From Shimia sp. R9_2 (lineage in GTDB: Bacteria > Pseudomonadota > Alphaproteobacteria > Rhodobacterales > Rhodobacteraceae), in assembly GCF_017743735.1 (NCBI RefSeq), contig NZ_JAGHRO010000001.1:62001-126000 (forward strand): a stretch of 64,000 nucleotides of DNA. The letters run 5' to 3'. The notes beneath the pieces are model-generated. The model had not been told where the DNA came from. It did no database searches and worked only from the letters and a program-made list of their open reading frames with translations. Position 1 is the first letter of the stretch; each line of letters opens with the position of its first letter. This document shows positions 48,069-55,950 of this stretch, piece after piece. A program made the translations under genes and the position numbers.

Positions 48069-50108
48069 CTAATCTGCCTGATACAGAACGTCCAGAAAGG
48101 CGGCACCAAAACGATCTGCACGGCGATCCCCGAGCAGGCGCTCCATGTCTTGTGAGGTGCGTGGCTTCAGGCTTGCGACCTTGGCCAGCAGGGAGGCAGA
48201 GCAGCTCATCGGTTTGTCGATGCCGTTTGGCCCCCGCATCAGGCGCGATTGCGCCTCCAGCAGCTGGTCATAGAGATCTGCATCCTGGCGACCGGCGATT
48301 TTGCGGCGGCTGGGGTGCATCTGTTCGGCTTCGCCGTTGATGACCTCCAAGAACGCATCGCCATAGTTTGCCAGCTTTTTGGCCCCCACACCGCTGATCC
48401 GCGCCATGTCGTCCAGATCCCCGGGCCGCGCTTCGGCCATTTCGGCCAAGGTGCGGTCATTGAAGATCACATAGGCCGGCACTTTGGCGGCCTCGGCCAA
48501 AGCACGCCGCTTGGCTTTGAGCGCAGACATCAGCGGCGCGTTTTCTTCGCTTACCAGAGTTTTGGCCGCCGGTTTGCGGGAGGTCACGCGAATGGTATCG
48601 CGGCGCAACTCCACAGTTTCTTCGTCGCGCAGGACCGGACGGGCCCGATCCGTCATGGTCAGAGCCCCGTGGCGCTCCGGGTTGGGGCGCACCAGATCAT
48701 GCCCCATCATCTGGCGAAACACCGCCTGCCACTGACTTTTGTCAAACTCGCCGCCCACCCCGAAGGTCGGCAGCGCATCATGGCCGCGCTCGCGCACCTT
48801 GTCGGTTTCATTGCCAAGCAAGATGTCGATCAGATGCCCGGTGCCAAACCACTCCCCTGTGCGCAGAATGGCCGAAAGCGCCTTGCGTACGGCGACAGTC
48901 CCATCAAAGACTTCGGGCGGCGTGTCGCAGAGATCACATTTGCCGCAGGTGACCTCATCTTCGCCAAAGTACTTCAGAAGCTGTTCGCGGCGGCACTTCA
49001 GCGCTTCGGCCAGCCCCAACAGCGCGTTGAGCCGCGCGTGATCAGCTGCGCGGCGCTCTGGCGGGGCAAGCCCCTCGTCGATCTGCGCACGGCGCAGGCG
49101 GATGTCATCAGGGCCAAAGAGCGTAAATGTCTCTGCCGGTGCGCCATCCCGTCCGGCGCGGCCGATCTCCTGATAATAGGCTTCGATGGATTTTGGCAGG
49201 TCGGCGTGGGCCACCCAGCGGATGTCGGGTTTGTCCACACCCATCCCGAACGCCACCGTGGCCACAACGATCAGCCCGTCTTCGCGCTGAAAGGTCGCCT
49301 CGGTTTCACGCCGCTCCTGCGGATCCATACCGCCGTGATAAAACAGCGCCTGATGCCCGTCTTCGCGCAAGGCCTTGGCAAGGCTCTCGGTTTTTGCGCG
49401 GGTGCCGCAATAGACAATGCCGGACTGCCCTTTGCGCGCAGCGGCGAATTGCAGGATCTGGCGGCGCGGATTGTCTTTGGCGGCAAAGGCCAGATGCAGG
49501 TTGGGGCGGTCAAAGCCATGCAGGAAAACCTGCGGGGTGCGCCCGGCAAACAGCCGCTCGATGATTTCATCGCGGGTTTCCGCATCGGCAGTGGCGGTGA
49601 AGGCGGCAATCGGGACATTCAGCGCCTGCTGAAGCTCTCCGATGCGCAGATAGTCCGGGCGGAAATCATGGCCCCATTGGCTGACGCAGTGGGCTTCATC
49701 CACGGCAATCAGACTAACGCCAATTTGGCGCAACATGCCCAGCGCGGCACCGGAGGCAAGCCGTTCGGGTGCAATATAAAGCAGCTTCAACCGCCCCGCC
49801 TCGATTGCGTCCCAGACCTGTGCGGTCTCCTCATCGGTGTTGCCAGAGGTCAGCGCACCGGCCTCAACCCCGGTTTCCCGCAAGGCCCGCACCTGATCGC
49901 GCATCAGGGCGATCAGCGGGGAGATGACAACGGTCACCCCCTCGCGCAAAAGCGCAGGCAATTGAAAACACAGAGATTTGCCACCGCCTGTCGGCATGAT
50001 GGCCAGGACGTCTTCGCCTTGTGCCACGGCACTGACGATCTCTTCCTGCCCGGGGCGGAATGCGTCAAAGCCGAAAACATCACTGAGAACGGTGCTGGCA
50101 GCCCGCAT
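48069..50108 (-). CDS. recQ: ATP-dependent DNA helicase RecQ
   Basis: 679 residues: a Walker A TGGGKS (40-45), DEAH box (137-140, VDEAHCVSQWGHDFRP), helicase motif QEIGRAGRDG, a zinc subdomain (CRREQLLKYFGEDEVTCGKCDLCD), a winged helix (RQC) and a C-terminal HRDC domain (about 575-650). RecQ unwinds recombination intermediates and gapped DNA in the RecF pathway. The start ATG has AAGGTG upstream. Length slightly above E. coli RecQ (609). Confidence 0.96.
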   Translation of the reverse strand: MRAASTVLSDVFGFDAFRPGQEEIVSAVAQGEDVLAIMPTGGGKSLCFQLPALLREGVTVVISPLIALMRDQVRALRETGVEAGALTSGNTDEETAQVWDAIEAGRLKLLYIAPERLASGAALGMLRQIGVSLIAVDEAHCVSQWGHDFRPDYLRIGELQQALNVPIAAFTATADAETRDEIIERLFAGRTPQVFLHGFDRPNLHLAFAAKDNPRRQILQFAAARKGQSGIVYCGTRAKTESLAKALREDGHQALFYHGGMDPQERRETEATFQREDGLIVVATVAFGMGVDKPDIRWVAHADLPKSIEAYYQEIGRAGRDGAPAETFTLFGPDDIRLRRAQIDEGLAPPERRAADHARLNALLGLAEALKCRREQLLKYFGEDEVTCGKCDLCDTPPEVFDGTVAVRKALSAILRTGEWFGTGHLIDILLGNETDKVRERGHDALPTFGVGGEFDKSQWQAVFRQMMGHDLVRPNPERHGALTMTDRARPVLRDEETVELRRDTIRVTSRKPAAKTLVSEENAPLMSALKAKRRALAEAAKVPAYVIFNDRTLAEMAEARPGDLDDMARISGVGAKKLANYGDAFLEVINGEAEQMHPSRRKIAGRQDADLYDQLLEAQSRLMRGPNGIDKPMSCSASLLAKVASLKPRTSQDMERLLGDRRADRFGAAFLDVLYQAD

Positions 50109-50189
50109 TGTTCACCTTGTTTATCTGGGCAATCTGCTCTGCGCAGTTGTCCCACAGTGCCCAAGCAGGCTCAAGCCCGAAGCGTGCGT

Positions 50190-50474
50190 TTAGCCCAGAA
50201 GGATAGACGGCAGGATGTAATCACGCAGCGAGATGATGATCACGAAGACCACCAGCGGCGCGAGATCCAGCGGGCGCGTGTCAGGCAGCACCCGGCGCAC
50301 CGGCTCATAAATCGGCTCCAGCAAACGGTTCAGACCGGTCCAGATTTGCGCCACGATCGGCTGACGCAGGTTCAAGACCTGAAAATTGATCAGCCAGCTC
50401 ATGATGATATGCGCCAACATAAAGAAGAAGGCGATGTCCAGGATCAGTCTCAGCGGACCGTAAATTGCCATCAT
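50190..50474 (-). CDS. YggT-family integral membrane protein
   Basis: 94 residues with two membrane helices (about 8-28 and 70-90) and the central LRQPIVAQIWTGLNRLLEPIYEPVRRVLP block typical of YggT. The family is linked to osmotic tolerance and to cell-division/FtsZ-ring placement in other lineages; the function here is not known. The ATG at 50474 has AGGAG 6 nt upstream. It is divergent from the thioesterase-like gene. Confidence 0.88.
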   Translation of the reverse strand: MMAIYGPLRLILDIAFFFMLAHIIMSWLINFQVLNLRQPIVAQIWTGLNRLLEPIYEPVRRVLPDTRPLDLAPLVVFVIIISLRDYILPSILLG

Positions 50475-50600
50475 GGAGGGCTCCTTTGCTGCGATTGGCC
50501 CACAGTTAAGCACCAAGCGCAAAAAGCACAAGACTGACGCGAGGAAGTCGGTTGACGAACCGTTTAAAGCAGCCTTGAAGGGCGTGCAAAGGAGAGCCCC

Positions 50601-51137
50601 ATGTACCCTGTCATGCGCATGATCAAAGAGTTGGTCAAATACCGCAACGCCACGCCTTTGCCGCTGACCGGCACACATGTGTCAGAGCACCGCTGCTGGC
50701 CCTCTGACATTGATCTGTGGATGGAGCTTAACAACGGCCGCACCCTGACGCTGTTTGATTTGGGGCGCATTCCGCTGGCCAGCCGCATCGGGTTGGTCCC
50801 TGTCCTGCGCAAAAACAAATGGAGCATGACGATGGCCGGGGCCACGGTGCGCTATCGCCGGCGTATCCGGACTTTTGAGAAAATCGAAATGCGCAGCCGG
50901 ACGGCCTATTGGGACGAACGCTTTGTCTACATTGAGCAATCCATGTGGAAGCAGAACGGCGAATGCGCCAACCACGCGCTCTATCGTGCGGCGATCACCA
51001 ACCGCCAAGGCATTGTGCCGCCGGCAGAGGTGATGGAGGCTCTGGGCCGTGACGAAAGCTCCCCGCCAGCTCCGGAATGGATCAAAGCCTGGATTGATGC
51101 CGAAGCAACACGGCCCTGGCCGCCCATGCAGGAATAA
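50601..51137 (+). CDS. THEM6-like acyl-CoA thioesterase (hot-dog fold)
   Basis: 178 residues with the block VSEHRCWPSDIDLWMELNNGRTLTLFDLGRI, a hot-dog thioesterase core in which Asp/Asn and Glu-Leu-Asn-Asn-Gly are the usual active patch, and KWSMTMAGATVRYRRRI downstream. It probably hydrolyses a medium- or long-chain acyl-CoA or acyl-ACP. GGAGAGCCCC lies just before the ATG. It starts a + strand series of five genes up to 55063 but has its own promoter region. Confidence 0.8.
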   Translation: MYPVMRMIKELVKYRNATPLPLTGTHVSEHRCWPSDIDLWMELNNGRTLTLFDLGRIPLASRIGLVPVLRKNKWSMTMAGATVRYRRRIRTFEKIEMRSRTAYWDERFVYIEQSMWKQNGECANHALYRAAITNRQGIVPPAEVMEALGRDESSPPAPEWIKAWIDAEATRPWPPMQE

Positions 51138-51192
51138 CTTGCTATGGTTGATCCTTCCTGTCTAATTGAAGCTAAAGTCCGGGGGGATGCGG

Positions 51193-52551
51193 ATGAACAA
51201 GACGGCAACAAAAAAGCGCATCTGGGGTTGGTTCTTTTTTGATTGGGCAAGCCAGCCTTACAACACCCTTCTGATCACATTTATCTTTGCTCCCTACATC
51301 AAAGACCTGATTGGCGACGGCGCAGAAGCGCAGGCTGCCTGGGGATTTGGGATCGCCGCGGCCGGTGTGATCATCGCCGTGCTCGCCCCTGTGCTGGGCG
51401 CCTTGTCTGACAGCTCTGGCAACCGACTGCGTTGGATATGGCTGTTCTCGGTGATGTATGTGGTTGGCGCCTTTGGCCTTTGGTGGGCTGCGCCGGACAA
51501 CTTCAACCTGCTGTGGACCCTGACCCTCTTTGCCATCGGCATGATCGGGATGGAGTTCGCCACGATCTTCACCAACTCGATGCTGCCGGATCTGGGCACC
51601 AAAGAGGAAATCGGACGTATCTCCGGCAACGGTTGGGCCTTTGGCTATCTCGGCGGTCTGGTCGGGCTGGTGGTCATGCTCACGCTGTTTGCCGAAAACG
51701 CGGAAACAGGTAAAACGCTGATCGGGAAAGATCCGCTCTTCGGGCTGGATGCGGAGCAGCGCGAGGGCACACGGTTTGTCGGCCCGCTTACCGCGATCTG
51801 GTATGCGGTCTTCATGATCCCCTTCTTCCTGTGGGTGCGTGATCCGCGCCCCACCAAAGCGCCCAAAGGCGCTGTGGGCAAAGCGCTCACCGATGTGTGG
51901 GGGACAATCCGCAACCTGCCGCAAACCCCTTCTTTGTTTGCCTATCTCGGCAGCTCCATGTTCTATCGCGACGCGCTGAACGGCATGTATACCTTCGGCG
52001 GCATCTATGCGGCAGGGGTGCTGCAGTGGTCCGTGGTGGATGTGGGTATCTTTGGCATTCTGGCGATCATCGCAGGCGCAGTCTTTGCCTGGCTTGGCGG
52101 CAAGGCAGACACGAAATTTGGCCCGAAGCCGGTGATCAATATCTGCATTCTGCTGCTCTGTGGGGTGGCGATTTCCATCATCTTTGTATCCCGTGAAAGC
52201 GTCTTTGGTATCGCGGTTGGACCGGAGTCCAACCTGCCGGATTACACCTTCTATGTGATTGGCGCGATCATCGGCGCGGCGGGTGGCGTGATCCAATCCG
52301 CGAGCCGCACAATGATGGTACGTCAATCCATTCCGGGACGCACCGCTGAGTCCTTTGGGCTCTACGCTCTGGCGGGTAAAGCCACCTCCTTTATTGCCCC
52401 ATTTCTCATCGGTGTGATGACCACATTGTCAGACAGCCAACAGATTGGCGTGACCCCGCTGATCGCACTTTTCTTGGTGGGGCTGATCCTGCTACGCTGG
52501 GTTGACCCAGAGGGAGATCGCGCACAATGGGGCCACGCCTCTTCATCCTGA
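51193..52551 (+). CDS. MFS carrier of the UMF1/Atg22-like group
   Basis: 452 residues with about twelve membrane helices. The start MNKTATKKRIWGWFFFDWASQPYNTLLITFIFAPY is typical of the vacuole-effluxer (Atg22/UMF1) family, thought to export amino acids or related solutes; bacterial substrates are unknown. I chose ATG 51193 behind a GGGGGG run; 51166 is a TTG. It overlaps mepA by 25 bp, so both are likely on one transcript. Confidence 0.82.
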   Translation: MNKTATKKRIWGWFFFDWASQPYNTLLITFIFAPYIKDLIGDGAEAQAAWGFGIAAAGVIIAVLAPVLGALSDSSGNRLRWIWLFSVMYVVGAFGLWWAAPDNFNLLWTLTLFAIGMIGMEFATIFTNSMLPDLGTKEEIGRISGNGWAFGYLGGLVGLVVMLTLFAENAETGKTLIGKDPLFGLDAEQREGTRFVGPLTAIWYAVFMIPFFLWVRDPRPTKAPKGAVGKALTDVWGTIRNLPQTPSLFAYLGSSMFYRDALNGMYTFGGIYAAGVLQWSVVDVGIFGILAIIAGAVFAWLGGKADTKFGPKPVINICILLLCGVAISIIFVSRESVFGIAVGPESNLPDYTFYVIGAIIGAAGGVIQSASRTMMVRQSIPGRTAESFGLYALAGKATSFIAPFLIGVMTTLSDSQQIGVTPLIALFLVGLILLRWVDPEGDRAQWGHASSS

Positions 52552-53453
52552 TTGCCCTGCTTGGCTTGGCCGCCTGTCAGGAAGACACACCAAAATCTTC
52601 GGTGGTGCTCTCCACCCAGCAGGAAGTGCCCGTCGCCATGCAGGGGGTTGCCGCCAAACAGCTTTTTGGCGCGAAACCCGAAGGCTCAAAACAAAGCAGC
52701 ACGCCGTATGGCAGCTACGCCAAAGGCTGTCTGGCCGGCGGTGCCGAGCTGGCGGAGACCGGGCCGACTTGGCAAGCGATGCGGCTTTCGCGGAACCGCA
52801 ACTGGGGCCATCCGGAAACCATCTCCTATATTCAGGATCTCTCTGCCAAGGCGGCACGTCAGCCGGGCTGGCAGGGGCTCTATATCGGAGACATAAGCCA
52901 GCCGCGCGGTGGGCCGATGCTCACTGGGCACCGCAGCCACCAGCTTGGGCTGGACGTCGATATCTGGATGCGCCCGGCAAACAACCTTTCGCTAAGTGCT
53001 TCGGATCGGGAGAATATTTCGTCGATCTCCATGCGGCGCGACAATGGGGCTTATGTCAACAGCAGCTGGACAAAACAGCATCATGAGATCCTGAAAGCGG
53101 CCGCGAGTGATCCCCGTGTGGCGCGTATTTTTGTCTTCCCCGGTGCCAAAGTGCAGATGTGTGAAGACGAAAAAGGCGACCGGGCTTGGCTGCGCAAGAT
53201 ACGCCCGTGGTGGGGACACCACTATCATTTTCACGTCAGACTGAATTGCCCGGATGGGGCCGCAGGCTGTGTCAATCAGGACCCGCCCCCCGCCGGAGAT
53301 GGCTGCGCAGATGCCAAAAAATGGGTGCAGGATATTCTGTTCCCACCACCGCCTCCGCCACCGGACCCCAATGCGCCCAAGCCGAAACCTCGCCGTGACC
53401 TTCAAATGACAGATCTGCCCCGCCAATGCGTCACCGTCTTGCAATCGCCATAA
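52527..53453 (+). CDS. mepA: Penicillin-insensitive murein DD-endopeptidase MepA
   Basis: 308 residues with a lipoprotein signal (MGPRLFILIALLGLAAC), then zinc ligands in GHRSHQLGLDVDIW (His, Asp) and WWGHHYHFHVRL (His), the set of LAS-type endopeptidases. It cuts D-Ala-meso-DAP crosslinks in peptidoglycan and is not blocked by penicillin. E. coli MepA is soluble; here the lipobox implies an outer-membrane anchor. The C-terminus has a Pro-rich tail (PPPPPPPDPN). It overlaps both the MFS gene and the next gene. Confidence 0.92.
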   Translation: MGPRLFILIALLGLAACQEDTPKSSVVLSTQQEVPVAMQGVAAKQLFGAKPEGSKQSSTPYGSYAKGCLAGGAELAETGPTWQAMRLSRNRNWGHPETISYIQDLSAKAARQPGWQGLYIGDISQPRGGPMLTGHRSHQLGLDVDIWMRPANNLSLSASDRENISSISMRRDNGAYVNSSWTKQHHEILKAAASDPRVARIFVFPGAKVQMCEDEKGDRAWLRKIRPWWGHHYHFHVRLNCPDGAAGCVNQDPPPAGDGCADAKKWVQDILFPPPPPPPDPNAPKPKPRRDLQMTDLPRQCVTVLQSP

Positions 53454-54331
53454 CCGCCTGCCTCGCCGTGTCCGGCGGGCTGGCGCTTTGGGCCGAAGCT
53501 TCTAACCCCAAATCTGGCACCGCAGAGCATCTGTCCACCTATCGGTGGCAGATCCAGGCGGGCTGGTTTGGCGGGTTTTCCGGTTTGGAGATTTCAGAGG
53601 ATGGCACGCAGCTGATCACCATCTCCGACCGCGGCCAGATTGTCAGCGCCGACATCGCCCGCGAGAATGGTGTGATTGTGAGCCTGTCCAATGTCAGACA
53701 CGATAAGGTTCTCAACAAAAAGGGAAAATTCTCCCCGCACACCAATCAAAGGGACAGCGAAGGGCTGGCCCGCCTGAAGAACGGAGCGTTGGTGGTGTCC
53801 TTTGAAGGGGTGCATCGGGTTGAAGCTTTCACTGCCCCCGGCACGCCGCCCAAATCCTTTCCCACAGAAGCCTGGTTTGAAGAAATGGAAGGGAACGCGG
53901 GCTTTGAGGCGCTTGCGGTCGATCCCGCAGGGCGACTGCTGGTGATGCCCGAAGATGCGCTGGAGAACGACAGTCTGATCCAAGCCTATGTGCTGCAGGG
54001 GAAACGGTGGCGCGCGGCCTTTACCCTGAGACGGGATAAACAGTTTCAACCGGTTGGCGCGGATTTTGGCCCAGACGGGCGGCTTTATCTGCTGGAACGA
54101 GGCTTTAACGGCTTTGGGTTTCGCACCCGCGTGCGCAGTTTTCACGTCGACAAAACCGGCGCTACTGACGAAAAGATATTGTTTCGCAATGGCATAGGCG
54201 GTCACGACAATCTCGAAGGCCTGTCGGTCTGGCGCGATGCTGAGGGGCGTATCAGGCTCACGATGATCTCTGACGACAATTTCCGGCTGATCCAGCGCAC
54301 AGAACTCGTGGAATATGTGCTTCCTCAATAA
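53426..54331 (+). CDS. Esterase-like activity of phytase family protein
   Basis: 301 residues beginning with a signal peptide (MRHRLAIAITACLAVSGGLALWA) and then repeated beta-propeller blades (FGGFSGLEISEDGTQLITISDRG, EALAVDPAGRLLVMPE, GRLYLLERGF, GHDNLEGLSVWRD), matching the phytase-like esterase domain. Periplasmic; it may act on phosphate esters, though the substrate cannot be told. Its start is 28 bp inside mepA with a weak ribosome site, so it likely depends on mepA translation. Confidence 0.82.
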   Translation: MRHRLAIAITACLAVSGGLALWAEASNPKSGTAEHLSTYRWQIQAGWFGGFSGLEISEDGTQLITISDRGQIVSADIARENGVIVSLSNVRHDKVLNKKGKFSPHTNQRDSEGLARLKNGALVVSFEGVHRVEAFTAPGTPPKSFPTEAWFEEMEGNAGFEALAVDPAGRLLVMPEDALENDSLIQAYVLQGKRWRAAFTLRRDKQFQPVGADFGPDGRLYLLERGFNGFGFRTRVRSFHVDKTGATDEKILFRNGIGGHDNLEGLSVWRDAEGRIRLTMISDDNFRLIQRTELVEYVLPQ

Positions 54332-54353
54332 AACTTGATCTATCCGCCCCTTA

Positions 54354-54407
54354 AAGGTAGGTGCCTGTCGTCCCGCGATGCGCGTGGGGCCAAGTCGCCG
54401 CTACCTT
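54354..54407 (+). promoter_or_regulatory. Structured leader candidate before yhhQ
   Basis: AAGGTAG (54354-54360) and CTACCTT (54401-54407) form a perfect 7-bp stem around a 40-nt GC-rich insert that can fold again (CCCGCG-atg-CGC...GGG). There is no T run, so it is not a terminator. It sits 20 nt before the yhhQ ATG, whose own ribosome site is weak, as if translation were controlled. It does not match the known preQ1-I, II or III layouts as I recall them. Confidence 0.4.
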
Positions 54408-54427
54408 GTCAAAACGGGCTTAAGCTT

Positions 54428-55063
54428 ATGAACAAGACCTATCTTCCTGGCATTCTTGCCATGGCCGCCATTGTGGTGGCCTCTAACATCCTCGTGCAGT
54501 TCCTTTACGGGCAATGGCTGACATGGGGTGCTTTCACATATCCTCTCGCTTTCCTTGTCACCGATGTGATGAACCGGGTGTACGGTGTCGCCGCTGCGCG
54601 CCGCGTGGTTCTGACCGGGTTCATCGTCGGCGTGATCTGCTCCTTCATCGGCACCAAAATCATGCTGGAAGGCGATGGCTTCACCTATCCGGCGGTGACA
54701 TTGCGCATTGCCATCGGGTCCGGTCTGGCCTTCCTGACCGCGCAACTGCTTGATGTTGCTATCTTTGATCGTCTGCGTGGCGGTGCCTGGTGGCGTGCGC
54801 CGCTGGCCTCCACCCTGATCGGCTCCTCACTGGATACCGCGATTTTCTTCACCGTTGCCTTCAGCGGCGCACTCACCTTTGTTGAACCCGGCAACGACGT
54901 CAGCTGGGCCGGTGAAATGCTGCCCCTGCTGGGTGTCGGCCCGATCGCGCCGCTGTGGGTGAGCCTTGGCTTTGCCGATTGGATGGTCAAACTTTCGCTT
55001 GCTTTGCTCGCACTTGTGCCATTCCGCATCATCGTGGGGTCTTTGACAGCACGCACCACATGA
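54428..55063 (+). CDS. yhhQ: Queuosine-precursor transporter (YhhQ/VUT family)
   Basis: 211 residues with about six membrane helices and the family blocks FTYPLAFLVTDVMNRVYGVAAARRVV and LIGSSLDTAIFFTVAFSG. YhhQ imports queuine precursors (preQ0/preQ1) for tRNA queuosine. I start at ATG 54428; the ribosome site is poor and the frame continues to 54335, over the structured leader. It ends the + strand series; a terminator lies about 230 bp on. Confidence 0.9.
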   Translation: MNKTYLPGILAMAAIVVASNILVQFLYGQWLTWGAFTYPLAFLVTDVMNRVYGVAAARRVVLTGFIVGVICSFIGTKIMLEGDGFTYPAVTLRIAIGSGLAFLTAQLLDVAIFDRLRGGAWWRAPLASTLIGSSLDTAIFFTVAFSGALTFVEPGNDVSWAGEMLPLLGVGPIAPLWVSLGFADWMVKLSLALLALVPFRIIVGSLTARTT

Positions 55064-55291
55064 TTTTGTTTGACATATCTCCAACCTATGGCAGGCTGGA
55101 GATACGCGAAACAATCTGAAAGGAGGTGCCCATTGTCTAGAGAAGCTATGGAGAACGGAGTCGGAACAGTTTGGAAGGAGTGCAGCTGAGGCAGCCCTTG
55201 GCTGACATAATGTCCGAATTGGTGTGGACCTAACCGGCGCACCTCCAATCATCTCGAAGGGCTGTTTCCAACGCGGGAAACAGCCCTTTTT
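55064..55291 (+). ncRNA. Hairpin-rich terminated stretch, candidate small RNA
   Basis: This 3' region contains several perfect dyads in order: TATCTCCA/TGGAGATA (55076-55104), GGAGGTGC (55122-55129) with GCACCTCC (55239-55246), CAGCC-ctt-GGCTG (55192-55204), GACAT-a-ATGTC (55204-55214) and a terminator. The 8-bp pair brackets the rest and its left arm is a strong ribosome site. It could be a free small RNA or processed from the yhhQ 3' end. I do not recognise the family; a TTGACA at 55070 is a possible -35. Confidence 0.4.
55133..55189 (+). CDS. Possible 18-codon ORF in the hairpin-rich region
   Basis: TTG start 5 nt after AGGAGGT (55121-55127), a near-ideal ribosome site, encoding 18 residues that end VWKECS before TGA. 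The ribosome site can pair with GCACCTCC at 55239-55246, so translation could be switched. No family known to me. Confidence 0.3.
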   Translation: MSREAMENGVGTVWKECS

Positions 55292-55293
55292 GT
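55258..55293 (+). terminator. Strong intrinsic terminator
   Basis: GGGCTGTTTCC-aacgc-GGGAAACAGCCC (55259-55286) followed by TTTTTG. The T run is only on the + strand side, so it ends the hairpin-rich transcript or yhhQ, and insulates arfB. Confidence 0.92.
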
Positions 55294-55433
55294 TTCTGCA
55301 TTAACCTCTTTTATGGGCAAAAATCACACGACGGTATCGCGTCGGTATCCCTACTGTATTGCGTCGGTGGAATTTTTGGGCGCATAGAAAACCGCATGTC
55401 TTAACCCATCGGTCGCGCAACACGGGGAGCGCC

Positions 55434-55859
55434 ATGTTGAGAATCAGTGATGAGATCACAATTGAGGATTGGGAGCTGACCGAACAGTTCATGCGCGCCA
55501 GCGGGCCGGGCGGGCAGAATGTGAACAAGGTGGCGACTGCGGTGGAGCTGCGCTTTGAGGCGGCACGCTCTCCCGGGCTGACCGCGCCAATCAAGGCCCG
55601 ACTGAAACGGCTGGCGGGCCGGCGCTGGACCAAAGACGGCGCGCTGGTGATCCAATGTGACGAGACCCGCAGCCAGGCCCGCAATCGAGAGATCGCGCGT
55701 GAGCGACTGGCAGATCTGATCCGCAAGGCGCTGGTCGCCCCCAAACGCCGGATCAAGACCAAGCCGACCTATGGCAGCCAACAGCGGCGACTGAAGGCCA
55801 AGAAAGAGCGCGGCGAGGTCAAATCCATGCGCGGCAAGGTACGGGGTGAGGACGGATAA
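55434..55859 (+). CDS. arfB: Alternative ribosome-rescue factor ArfB (YaeJ)
   Basis: 141 residues with the release-factor GGQ motif at 26-28 (RASGPGGQNVNK) and the basic C-terminal tail (KPTYGSQQRRLKAKKERGEVKSMRGK) that enters the empty mRNA channel. It hydrolyses peptidyl-tRNA on stalled ribosomes and lacks the stop-codon domain of RF1/RF2. The ATG at 55434 has GGGGAG upstream; the frame reaches back to 55359. Monocistronic between the terminator and the aminotransferase gene. Confidence 0.94.
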   Translation: MLRISDEITIEDWELTEQFMRASGPGGQNVNKVATAVELRFEAARSPGLTAPIKARLKRLAGRRWTKDGALVIQCDETRSQARNREIARERLADLIRKALVAPKRRIKTKPTYGSQQRRLKAKKERGEVKSMRGKVRGEDG

Positions 55860-55950
55860 AACCCAGCGCGCTTTCGCGACGAAAATTCACGAATGTCCGC
55901 TTGGCATAGTCAGAGGTTCAACCTAGGGTCGCGCCAAACAGGAGAGCGAC

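Noticed and set aside
48249..50537. 762-codon ORF antisense to recQ
   Set aside because: Long only because of high GC; the minus strand encodes an intact RecQ with Walker, DEAH and zinc motifs.
54354..54407. Known preQ1 riboswitch class I, II or III
   Set aside because: The conserved loops and A-rich tail of those classes are not seen; kept only as an unclassified leader.
55070..55104. MerR-type promoter with dyad between -35 and -10
   Set aside because: The dyad follows TTGACA, but no -10 box lies at 19-20 bp.
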